The position numbers were made by a program, and so were the translations under genes. The notes beneath the pieces were generated by a model. That model saw nothing but the letters and a program-made list of their open reading frames with translations, was not told where the DNA came from and made no database searches. 44,161 nt of DNA, taken from Coprobacillus sp. CAG:605. Its GTDB lineage: Bacteria; Bacillota_I; Bacilli_A; RF39; UBA660. This document shows positions 1 to 6,907 of the stretch, one piece after another. The stretch is taken from NCBI GenBank assembly GCA_000433255.1, contig HF998244.1, positions 1 to 44,161 of the forward strand, given 5' to 3'. The first letter of the stretch is position 1; every line of letters starts with the position of its first letter.

Positions 1-2
1 AT

Positions 3-620
3 GTAAAAGATTATTCCAAAGTATTGGAAAATGCTATATCAAATGGTGTTAAAATATATAATGATGCTTATATAAGTTGCGCTAATAAAGCATTTGGATA
101 TGACAGAAAGCATGATAATCATTTAGCGCTACTTAATAAAATGTTTAACGAAGATAGGATACAAGAAAAAATAGTTAAATGTAAGACTATGGAAGAAGCA
201 TTTAATATTATAAAAAGTTATCCATTAATTGGAAACTTTATGGCTTATCAATTAGTAACTGATATTAATTATAGTGAAGTGGTAAATTGGCAAGAAGACG
301 AATTTACAGTTGCTGGACCTGGATCACTTCGTGGAATCAAAAAATGTTTTATTGATAAAGGCAAAATGAGCAATGAAGATATAATTAGATATATGTATGA
401 ACATCAAGATGAAGAATTTAAAAGGCTTAATTTAGATTTTAAAAGAATTGGTAATAGACCATTACAACTTATAGATTGCCAAAATATATTTTGTGAACTT
501 GATAAATATTGTAGACAAGCATTGCCAGATTTAAAATCAAATAGAACTAAAATTAAAAAACATTACATACCTAAGAAAGAAAAGATAAACTATATTTATC
601 CAACTAAATGGAAAATATAG
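3..620 (+). CDS. Partial gene: 5-hmdU DNA kinase-like helical domain protein (5' end missing)
   Basis: The frame is open to the left window edge (a GTA AAA GAT codon run precedes the first possible TTG start at 24), so this is the C-terminal about 205 residues of a longer protein. The visible part has a conserved-looking helical block with LIGNFMAYQL, then NYSEV, then AGPGSLRGIKKCF around residues 80-115, and a late motif with paired Cys (NIFCELDKYCRQA). This pattern recalls, from memory, the helical domain attached to phage/mobile-element 5-hydroxymethyl-dU DNA kinases and related thymine-hypermodification proteins; the kinase part, if present, would lie outside the window. It sits upstream of a PIN-like membrane protein and a relaxase, so it is likely cargo of the mobile element. 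Family assignment is tentative; the gene itself is convincing. Confidence 0.6.
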   Translation, partial: VKDYSKVLENAISNGVKIYNDAYISCANKAFGYDRKHDNHLALLNKMFNEDRIQEKIVKCKTMEEAFNIIKSYPLIGNFMAYQLVTDINYSEVVNWQEDEFTVAGPGSLRGIKKCFIDKGKMSNEDIIRYMYEHQDEEFKRLNLDFKRIGNRPLQLIDCQNIFCELDKYCRQALPDLKSNRTKIKKHYIPKKEKINYIYPTKWKI

Positions 621-672
621 TTTTTTAGTTTGTATTTATTGGTAAAATATAGATTTATTTGTCGAATTATAG

Positions 673-678
673 TATAAT
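673..678 (+). promoter_or_regulatory. Possible -10 element of the 726-2678 gene
   Basis: TATAAT lies 48 bases before the ATG and after the stop of the preceding gene. No good -35 at 17 bases is visible, so this is a weak call. Confidence 0.35.
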
Positions 679-725
679 TAATGTGTTAGATAAAGACTTT
701 TATAAATCATAGAAAGGAGAATATT

Positions 726-2678
726 ATGAAAAATGATTCAGCATTAATAAGCACATCAATTTTAACTGTAATATGGGATGAAACACATAAAGATAATATC
801 GAACTTATAACTCCATTTATAAAGTATTTAATATATAAAAATTATAAGATTGATGAAATTATTGATAGAGAAAAAATTATCAATAGTTTAAAGAATGAAT
901 TCTCTTTTAATGATTTTCCTCATGCTATTTTAGAGGTAATTTTAAAAAGAATGGCTAGAAATCATTTTTTAATCAGACAGGACAATGAGTTTATATTAAA
1001 AAAAGAATTAAAAAATGATTTTGATTTGTTTTCTAATCGTTTGGGACTAGCTAAACAGAACATGACAGAAGTAATTGATTCTTTGTACGAACATTTAAAA
1101 AAAGAAAAAATTCATGGAATAACAAAAGAAGAGACAAAATCAGCTTTAGCAAACTTTATTGATTGCTATGGTTATAATACATACAATAATATTTTATCTA
1201 CAAAAACTATTAATCCTAAGTCTGATTATATCAATTATTGTATTGGTGAATATATTTATGCAGAATCACAAAAAAATTCAGAAGTTTTCAGTCAATTATT
1301 AAAAATATTTGAAGGATATATGATAGCAAATGTAATATATATGCAGATTGAAAATGATAATAAATCTACTTTAAAGAATTTAAATTGCTATTTAGATGCT
1401 CCGTTTATATTAAGAGTATTGGGTTATAAAACAAAAGAAGAAAACATTTCTGCACAAGAATTGTTTAATTTATTAAAAAAATATAAAGCTAATATATGCT
1501 GTTTCCAACATAACTATCAAGAAGTTATAAATATAATGACATATTATAAAAATCATATAGGAACTTATCAAGAATCTACTTTGGAATATTTTGATTTAAA
1601 AGAATATACTGAAAGTCAAGTAGATATGGCTATTTCGAATCTTGAGAATAGTTTTAAAGATTTAGGTATAAAAATAGTTGATGCACCAGAATTTACTAAA
1701 GATAAATATGCAGATGTCATTGATGTTGCTGGATTAGAAGAAAAATTAAAGATTTATTATAATAATAGGCAAATAAGTTATAGTAAAGATAAAGCTATAA
1801 GTAATGATGTGAATTCTGTTTGTGCTATAAATATGTTGAGAAAAAGTAGAAAATTTACAAAATTAGAAAACTGTACACATATTTTTGTAACTACTTTTTA
1901 TTACTTGAAATATGCTACAAAAGAAGTAATGAAAGAAATTGATGATTTAGAAATTGGATTAGTAATTGACGATTTAGATTTAACAACTTTTCTATGGTTT
2001 AAGGATTTTTCAAAAAATGACGAATTACCAAAATTAAGGTTAATTGAAAATGCAATTGCAGCAACTGATCCTAATCCTAAAATAATAGAAAAAGCAAATA
2101 AGTATTTGGATGATATAAAAAGGGATAAACTAATAACTGATATTGAAGGAGTAACACAATTATTATCAACAAACTATTTAAAATATTCTTCAAGAGAATA
2201 CATAAAAATGGTTGAAAATAATCCTGATAATGTTACGAAAGAGAATTTTGAGAAATACTTAAAAAATAAAGACGATGAATTAAGAAGAACAAAAAATGAA
2301 TTGATTGATACAAAAGAAAGAAGCATAAAAAAAGATGTTAAAATTGAACTTATGAAAAAGAATATATTAAGTAATGCAGAAAATCAAATAAGAGTGAAAA
2401 CAAAGAGAGCTTTACTTATTGGAAATATAATTTACTATGTAATTATCATTTCTATTGTTATATTTTGCTTTATCATGTCGATAATATCTTATAAAAATAA
2501 TCAATTTAATATTGTATCAGTAACTATGATGATTTTAGGAATTTTTGGAGTCACAGATACATTAATTCCAAAGGCAAAATTTTCTTATAGATTAGTGAAA
2601 TATATATGCAAAAAGTATGAAATTAAAGTAACTAAAGAAGAAAATGATAAAGCAAATAAACTAATTGGTGACATTTAA
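726..2678 (+). CDS. Membrane-anchored protein with PIN-like domain, mobile-element cargo
   Basis: A 650-aa protein of no family I can name, with a strong RBS (AAAGGAG) before ATG. The first about 110 residues look helical, possibly a winged helix. A central region reads like a PIN-type nuclease fold: NCYLDAPFIL (Asp near 225), then a strand ending in QEVINIM (Glu near 266), an Asp near 361 in NDVNSVCAINML, then HIFVTTFYYL and GLVIDDLDLTTF. A charged, probably coiled-coil stretch covers roughly 510-555, followed by two membrane segments at about 562-587 and 594-612 and a basic cytosolic tail. I infer a nuclease-like domain tethered to the inner face of the membrane, which would fit a defence or element-maintenance role. 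The acidic residues are seen; the fold and role are inferred. Transcription ends at the hairpin at 2680-2716. Confidence 0.6.
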   Translation: MKNDSALISTSILTVIWDETHKDNIELITPFIKYLIYKNYKIDEIIDREKIINSLKNEFSFNDFPHAILEVILKRMARNHFLIRQDNEFILKKELKNDFDLFSNRLGLAKQNMTEVIDSLYEHLKKEKIHGITKEETKSALANFIDCYGYNTYNNILSTKTINPKSDYINYCIGEYIYAESQKNSEVFSQLLKIFEGYMIANVIYMQIENDNKSTLKNLNCYLDAPFILRVLGYKTKEENISAQELFNLLKKYKANICCFQHNYQEVINIMTYYKNHIGTYQESTLEYFDLKEYTESQVDMAISNLENSFKDLGIKIVDAPEFTKDKYADVIDVAGLEEKLKIYYNNRQISYSKDKAISNDVNSVCAINMLRKSRKFTKLENCTHIFVTTFYYLKYATKEVMKEIDDLEIGLVIDDLDLTTFLWFKDFSKNDELPKLRLIENAIAATDPNPKIIEKANKYLDDIKRDKLITDIEGVTQLLSTNYLKYSSREYIKMVENNPDNVTKENFEKYLKNKDDELRRTKNELIDTKERSIKKDVKIELMKKNILSNAENQIRVKTKRALLIGNIIYYVIIISIVIFCFIMSIISYKNNQFNIVSVTMMILGIFGVTDTLIPKAKFSYRLVKYICKKYEIKVTKEENDKANKLIGDI

Positions 2679-2679
2679 G

Positions 2680-2716
2680 AGATGACAAAGAGTTTATCTC
2701 TCAAAGTCATCTTTTT
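2680..2716 (+). terminator. Intrinsic terminator after the PIN-like gene
   Basis: AGATGAC (2680-2686) pairs with GTCATCT (2706-2712), with further AAGAG/CTCT pairing inside, followed by TTTTT on the + strand. It overlaps the last codons of the convergent relaxase gene. Confidence 0.75.
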
Positions 2717-4040
2717 CTTTGCTTAAATCTAATTCTTCAATGTCATCATCATCTAATACATTATCATCATACATTTCATTAACAACATCAATATATTTAT
2801 CATCTTTATCATACCAACTATGAAGTTTATCGTGTAAGAAAGATATTAGTTTTTCAAATTTATCTTTCCAATATTCAATAATATTTTTTAAATCGTTGAT
2901 TTTAGATTTTAAAAATGATATTTCATTATCTTTTTCTTTAATTATATCGTTTAAAGTTTTAACTCTTAAATTAAGTGCTTCGTTATTTTCAGTAAGAGTT
3001 TTAATCTTATTATTCTTATCTTTTAATTGATCGTGAGCATTAACTAATGTATTAGATAGAGTTTGTATTTTATCATATTCTTTATTAGTATTATTTACTT
3101 GCTCGATAAAGTCGATAAAAGAATCCTTATCTTCTTTTGATAAAATATAATTATCTTTATTTAGTTTTGATGTTTTAAGTTTATCAATTTTATCTTTTAT
3201 ATCTTTAGAGTTTTGTTTTAACTCTGAAGATTTTTTATTAGCTTGTTTTAGGTTTTCGGTATTTTTTTCAATTTGCTTTTTCATTTCTATATAGTTATCC
3301 ATATCAGATACATGAATATCTCTATTTCTTCCTTTTTGTTTTTGTTTTAAAGTAGAATCTAAACTATATACGTGATTAAATTCTTCAATACATAAAGTTC
3401 TCATTTTGTCTTGTAATCTTATTAAAGATTCTTTAGTAAATACATCAGATTTACCAACTTGTTTTTCCATACCATTTTTATTTTTATATTTAATAGGAAC
3501 ACCAACAATATGTAAGTGTGGACTTGTTTCATCATAATGAATTATAGCACTAACTACTTTAAAGTTAGGAACAAGCATTTCTAAATCATCAACTTGTTTT
3601 TTATAAACTTCAGACATTTTCTTCTTAAAATCTTCATCTTTAGTATCCCAATATTCTTTATCTCCAAGTTCCAGTATTATTTCACAAGCAAGATCCTTTT
3701 TCTCATTGTTAGATACATTATCAAAATAATTATCAATCATACGACTAGGTCTAGTTTGTTTAGAATTATATTCTAGTATTGCTTCTTCAAACTCACTTAA
3801 ATATAATTCCTTTACATCATCAAGTGGAGAAGAAGTACCTCTAACTATTTCTATTAGCTCTTGATTATCATCATATTTTCTATAATTATGTTTATCTACT
3901 TTTGATAATTGTCTTACATTTTGAATAGCATTATTGGGTAAAGATGTTGTTCCACTTAAATTGTTTTTACCATTTTGTTTAGATATGTTTTTTCTATTTT
4001 TATCACTACCTAAATGTAATGAATAGGCAAGTTCTGACAT
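2694..4040 (-). CDS. mobV: MobV-type relaxase (Mob/Pre plasmid mobilization protein)
   Basis: This relaxase would nick one strand at the element's oriT and pilot it during conjugative transfer driven by a helper element. The N-terminal domain opens with MSELAYSLH, has a HNYR motif (KHNYRKY, near residue 51) matching MobV motif I, and a HYDETSPHLH metal-binding motif near residues 167-176 matching the HxDExxPHxH motif of the Mob/Pre family. The C-terminal half (about 240-400) is a long charged coiled coil, usual for MobV. A longer frame begins 9 codons upstream, but ATG at 4040 has an ideal AAAGGAGG six bases before it, so I chose that. No type IV secretion genes are in the window, so the element looks mobilizable rather than self-transmissible. 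Confidence 0.9.
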   Translation of the reverse strand: MSELAYSLHLGSDKNRKNISKQNGKNNLSGTTSLPNNAIQNVRQLSKVDKHNYRKYDDNQELIEIVRGTSSPLDDVKELYLSEFEEAILEYNSKQTRPSRMIDNYFDNVSNNEKKDLACEIILELGDKEYWDTKDEDFKKKMSEVYKKQVDDLEMLVPNFKVVSAIIHYDETSPHLHIVGVPIKYKNKNGMEKQVGKSDVFTKESLIRLQDKMRTLCIEEFNHVYSLDSTLKQKQKGRNRDIHVSDMDNYIEMKKQIEKNTENLKQANKKSSELKQNSKDIKDKIDKLKTSKLNKDNYILSKEDKDSFIDFIEQVNNTNKEYDKIQTLSNTLVNAHDQLKDKNNKIKTLTENNEALNLRVKTLNDIIKEKDNEISFLKSKINDLKNIIEYWKDKFEKLISFLHDKLHSWYDKDDKYIDVVNEMYDDNVLDDDDIEELDLSKEKDDFER

Positions 4041-4060
4041 AGTTTCCTCCTTTCTAGAAG

Positions 4061-4163
4061 TGACCACTCAAGTGGTCATTTTGGTCATCCAAAATTTCTA
4101 ACCCCCTAGGAATTTTGTACGTTCCATACAAAATATCCAGTGGGCTAAGGTTTAACACCTTAG
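4061..4163. other. Candidate origin of transfer (oriT): four perfect inverted repeats
   Basis: Directly upstream of the relaxase gene four perfect inverted repeats follow one another: TGACCACT/AGTGGTCA (4061-4068, 4071-4078); ATTTTGG/CCAAAAT (4078-4084, 4089-4095); ATTTTGTA/TACAAAAT (4112-4119, 4127-4134); CTAAGGT/ACCTTAG (4145-4151, 4157-4163). Stem-loops just 5' of the mob gene are where MobV relaxases bind and nick. The nick site is not assigned. The stretch to 4281 continues as non-coding DNA with no further clear feature. Confidence 0.6.
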
Positions 4164-4281
4164 AATCCGTTTACTTTATTTCACAATAACCAAAACTTCG
4201 TAATGGCTAAAGTTCATAAAGTTTTTTTTAAATTGCTATCGCCACTTTCATTTACTTCGTAAACAAAACGTGCCACGCATT

Positions 4282-6135
4282 TTAAAAATCCTCTTCGGTA
4301 ACATTATCTGGTATTGTTTCAAATACATCTCTAATGTTTACCTTTATATCATTCGGGTTATTCTTCGTAGCAAGCATTCCCATTGATAACCAATTTTCAT
4401 TTTCATTGTTATCTTTTTGTAATGGGAATACTCTAATAGGAACTTCATTTCTTTGAAGTGGTCCTATATCTAATTTTTCAGTTCCTTTATAATAAGTTCC
4501 TTTATATAAATTAACCTCATAATATTCATTTAATCTACATAGATGTTGCATTACATCTTTAATAGGTAAGTATTCACTATACCTTATATTTGTATCGACA
4601 CATATACCATTAAAATCGTATGTAAGAGGTCTTTTCTTATCGATATAACCTTTCTTATATAATTCTTCAAAATCACTATAGAAAGTACTTCTAAAGTTAA
4701 TTTGCTTAACTTCATATTTGTTTCCTTTAAGTTCAAGTTCTATATCATCAATATATCTCATAACTATATCAGCTCTAGTATCTCGATCTAGTAAATCCCA
4801 ATTATCATTAAAAGCATAATAAGATATTGGAAGTTTTATTTTATTAATAAAATCCATATCTCTTTTTAAGAGTATATCTTCAGTAGTAAAGTTTAATTGT
4901 CCTGCTTGTGAGTTTTCTAACAATTTAGAATTAACCATTTCAATTTGATTTTCTATTAATTTAGATTCTTGTTTAAATTCTTCTTCCGTAAATAGTTCAT
5001 CAATATATGCTTTTCTAATTCTATCTCGTTTATTATTTAAAGATTTTAATTCTTTTTCTAATTGTTCTTTTGGATTATCTATTTTAGATTTTAATACTGG
5101 CAAGAAAAATTCATTAACGACATTATCGTATTCTAATATGTCGGCTAGTAAAACTTTTATTTTATCCTCAATTTTATCCTCGTGAATATTGCCTTTACAA
5201 TTCTCACACCTATAATAGAAATACCATTTATCAGATTTAATCTTATGTGAAGCACCACCAGCAAGTATTCTTCCACATTTAGGACATTTTAATTTTTGTA
5301 AAAAGATATAAGTTTGTGTTCTCATATAGTTCTTTTGATTTTTCTTCTTTTGGACTTGACAATTATCCCACATTTCTTTGCTTACTATTGATTCAACAAC
5401 ATCTTTATAAAGAGTAGGATGATTTGTCCTTTTACCATGTACATAATCGCCTTTATAAACTTCATTAGAAATAATTCTTAATATTCCTGTATCTTTCCAA
5501 TTAGTTTTACCTAAAACTTGTTCTTCATTAAATATGGTTGCTATATTATAATAAGATTTTCCTTCAAAATATAAATTGTATATTCTTATTACAATATCTT
5601 TTGTAAGTGGATCAGGAACTAACTTTTTATCAATATGTTTATAACCAAGTGGAGCACGAGCAGGAATATGTCCTTCTTTAATCGCCCCAGATAAACCAAA
5701 TTTAGTTCTTTCACTTGTTCTTTCTATTTCATTTTGTGAAACTGTTGTTAAAAGTCTAGCAACCATTTTACCGCTTGAATTGGTAGTATTAATTTCTTCA
5801 TTAGCACAATCTAAATAAGCATTGTTTTCCTCAAGAAAGTTCATTATACCTTCTAAATCAAATACCGAACGAGTTAATCTATCTAACTTTAATACAACAA
5901 TAGTATTACATTTTTTATCTCTTATATCTTGTAATAGTTCTTCAAAGGCAGGTCTAGTATTACCAGTTTTAGCACTAATTCCAGCATCTTTATAAAGTTT
6001 ATATATTTCATAACCTTTATACTCACACATTGCTCTTAATCGTTTTTCTTGTTCTGGTAAACTAAATCCTTCTCGTGCTTGATCTTCGGTACTAACTCTA
6101 ATATAAAGACCAGCAATTTTCTTTTCATTATCCAT
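4282..6135 (-). CDS. Large serine recombinase (element integrase/excisionase)
   Basis: A 617-aa site-specific recombinase of the resolvase/invertase superfamily, large-serine type, that would integrate and excise the element between short att sites. The catalytic N-terminal domain shows IAGLYIRVSTEDQ with nucleophile Ser15, then GISAKTGNTRPAF, VLKLDRLTRS and ERTSERTKFG. The recombinase domain (about 155-260) is followed by a zinc ribbon with CPKCG and CENC Cys pairs (about 285-315) and a coiled coil (about 350-400), as in TnpX/phiC31-like integrases. A TTG three codons earlier is in frame, but AAAGGAG at 6145-6151 lies too close to it and is nine bases from ATG 6135, so I take that start. Expression is likely limited by the leader ORF and terminator hairpin just upstream. 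Confidence 0.93.
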   Translation of the reverse strand: MDNEKKIAGLYIRVSTEDQAREGFSLPEQEKRLRAMCEYKGYEIYKLYKDAGISAKTGNTRPAFEELLQDIRDKKCNTIVVLKLDRLTRSVFDLEGIMNFLEENNAYLDCANEEINTTNSSGKMVARLLTTVSQNEIERTSERTKFGLSGAIKEGHIPARAPLGYKHIDKKLVPDPLTKDIVIRIYNLYFEGKSYYNIATIFNEEQVLGKTNWKDTGILRIISNEVYKGDYVHGKRTNHPTLYKDVVESIVSKEMWDNCQVQKKKNQKNYMRTQTYIFLQKLKCPKCGRILAGGASHKIKSDKWYFYYRCENCKGNIHEDKIEDKIKVLLADILEYDNVVNEFFLPVLKSKIDNPKEQLEKELKSLNNKRDRIRKAYIDELFTEEEFKQESKLIENQIEMVNSKLLENSQAGQLNFTTEDILLKRDMDFINKIKLPISYYAFNDNWDLLDRDTRADIVMRYIDDIELELKGNKYEVKQINFRSTFYSDFEELYKKGYIDKKRPLTYDFNGICVDTNIRYSEYLPIKDVMQHLCRLNEYYEVNLYKGTYYKGTEKLDIGPLQRNEVPIRVFPLQKDNNENENWLSMGMLATKNNPNDIKVNIRDVFETIPDNVTEEDF

Positions 6136-6155
6136 TATCTTCAACTCCTTTTACT

Positions 6156-6207
6156 AAAAAAGAGGAGACAATAGTATCTAGTAAAGTCTAAATACTACTG
6201 ACTCCTC
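6156..6207 (-). terminator. Attenuator hairpin in the recombinase leader
   Basis: On the - strand a 19-bp stem (arms 6207-6188 and 6181-6162, one U-U mismatch, two G-U pairs) closes a 6-base loop and is followed by six T (6156-6161). It lies between the promoter and the recombinase RBS, so it should end most transcripts before the recombinase gene. The leader ORF covers its entire 5' arm and loop. Confidence 0.85.
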
Positions 6208-6255
6208 ATTATAATCAATATTATATAGTTTAATTTTATCTTTGCTTTTTATCAT
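6178..6255 (-). CDS. 25-aa leader peptide of the recombinase attenuator
   Basis: This short ORF starts at ATG 6255 with GGAGG (6263-6267) seven bases upstream and ends at TAG (6178-6180). The peptide begins MIKSKDKIKLYN and ends EESVVFRLY. Its last nine sense codons form the 5' arm and loop of the terminator hairpin, and its stop lies at the start of the 3' arm. A ribosome stalled near the end would hold the hairpin open and let RNA polymerase continue into the recombinase gene. The arrangement matches the leader-peptide attenuators known upstream of ribosome-targeting antibiotic resistance genes on mobile elements; seeing it before a recombinase is less usual. The geometry is read directly; regulation is inferred. 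Confidence 0.75.
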   Translation of the reverse strand: MIKSKDKIKLYNIDYNEESVVFRLY

Positions 6256-6300
6256 CGGTGTACCTCCATTTCTAGAGAATACCTCTTTCATTGGTTTTAT

Positions 6301-6329
6301 ATAATATACTTAAAACATTGATTTGTCAA
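6301..6329 (-). promoter_or_regulatory. Strong promoter for leader peptide and recombinase
   Basis: On the - strand TTGACA (6324-6329), exactly 17 bases, then TATTAT (6301-6306). It is the best sigma-70/SigA match in the element. Confidence 0.85.
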
Positions 6330-6346
6330 TTCCCTGATTAGGGAAT
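6329..6346. promoter_or_regulatory. Palindromic operator abutting the -35 box
   Basis: ATTCCCT-GATT-AGGGAAT is a perfect 7-bp-arm inverted repeat touching the TTGACA box. Its position suits a repressor or activator of the recombinase promoter. No candidate DNA-binding regulator is encoded in the visible part of the element. Confidence 0.6.
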
Positions 6347-6355
6347 AAGTAGTAT

Positions 6356-6628
6356 TTAGATAGATTTTAAATAATCTTCTAGTTCTGATAATTTTATCTT
6401 ATTAGATAAATTTTCAATAAATATTTCATTAGAATAATTAAATGCTAGAAATGTAGTATTGTTAATAATTATTCTATGTGGTTCAATATAAGTTAAATTA
6501 GTCTTATCAATTTTTCTAATACTACCATTTATAATAGTAGGCTTGTTATTAGTAAAATCACATATAAATTCAATTTTCTTTCTTAACGATTCTTCTAATG
6601 ATAGTTCTTCTTTAATAATATTTACCAT
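6356..6628 (-). CDS. Small hypothetical protein of the mobile element, 90 aa
   Basis: I do not recognise this protein. It has a likely RBS (AAAGGATGG) just before ATG. The sequence starts with a charged helix (about residues 5-25), then alternating short strands such as NGSIRKIDKTNLTYI and RIIINNTTFLAF, and ends with a helix (LSELEDYLKSI). That looks like a small beta-barrel or YolD-like fold, but no motif supports a function. It has no Cys cluster, membrane segment or helix-turn-helix that I can see. It lies between tRNA-Gly(TCC) and the recombinase promoter, reads the same way as the recombinase, and could be a small accessory or directionality factor; that is only a guess from position. 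Confidence 0.6.
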   Translation of the reverse strand: MVNIIKEELSLEESLRKKIEFICDFTNNKPTIINGSIRKIDKTNLTYIEPHRIIINNTTFLAFNYSNEIFIENLSNKIKLSELEDYLKSI

Positions 6629-6669
6629 AGTTCCATCCTTTCTTTATAAAGTAGGATAGTCTTTGTATT

Positions 6670-6690
6670 CTTCCAAGTTGATAACGTGGG
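6670..6690 (+). repeat. Inverted 21-nt copy of part of tRNA-Gly(TCC)
   Basis: Bases 6670-6690 on the + strand match the - strand tRNA-Gly(TCC) from the anticodon loop through the variable region into the T stem at 20 of 21 positions (one T for C). The copy is in the opposite orientation to the tRNA and about 100 bases from it. It may be a scar of element insertion or an att-site relic. Confidence 0.7.
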
Positions 6691-6702
6691 AGTTTTAAAC
6701 AC

Positions 6703-6729
6703 AAAAAAACTAATCCAAATTGGATTAGT
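6703..6729 (-). terminator. Terminator of tRNA-Gly(TCC)
   Basis: ACTAATCC / GGATTAGT (6709-6716 and 6722-6729) forms a perfect stem; on the - strand it is followed by a run of seven T (6703-6709). It ends transcription coming from the tRNA before it enters the mobile element. Confidence 0.85.
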
Positions 6730-6768
6730 CATTTATCAAAACTCGAAAAGTTCGAGCAGATTTCACTA

Positions 6769-6842
6769 TGGAGCGGATGATGGGAATCGAACCCACGTTA
6801 TCAGCTTGGAAGGCTGAAGCTCTACCATTAAACTACATCCGC
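6769..6842 (-). tRNA. tRNA-Gly, anticodon TCC
   Basis: The cloverleaf is read directly. The acceptor stem GCGGATG pairs with CATCCGC, the anticodon stem TCAGC/GCTGA closes loop CTTCCAA with anticodon TCC (complement at 6808-6810), the T loop is TTCGATT, the discriminator is T and CCA is encoded (6769-6771). It is the chromosomal flank of the mobile element. Confidence 0.97.
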
Positions 6843-6858
6843 ATCAGTAGGCATTAAC

Positions 6859-6888
6859 AATATACCATATTTTTAATGCCTTTTTCAA
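6859..6888 (-). promoter_or_regulatory. Promoter of tRNA-Gly(TCC)
   Basis: On the - strand TTGAAA (6883-6888), 18 bases, then TATATT (6859-6864) preceded by TGG. An inverted repeat GGCATTA/TAATGCC (6850-6856, 6874-6880) surrounds the -10. Confidence 0.65.
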
Positions 6889-6907
6889 GTACTTTTTATA
6901 ACTTTTT

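Noticed and set aside
6670..6692. The - strand reads CGTTATCAACTTG, as in the tail of Cas9 tracrRNA
   Set aside because: No cas genes, no repeat array and no tracr hairpins are nearby; the longer 20/21 match to the adjacent tRNA-Gly explains the sequence better.
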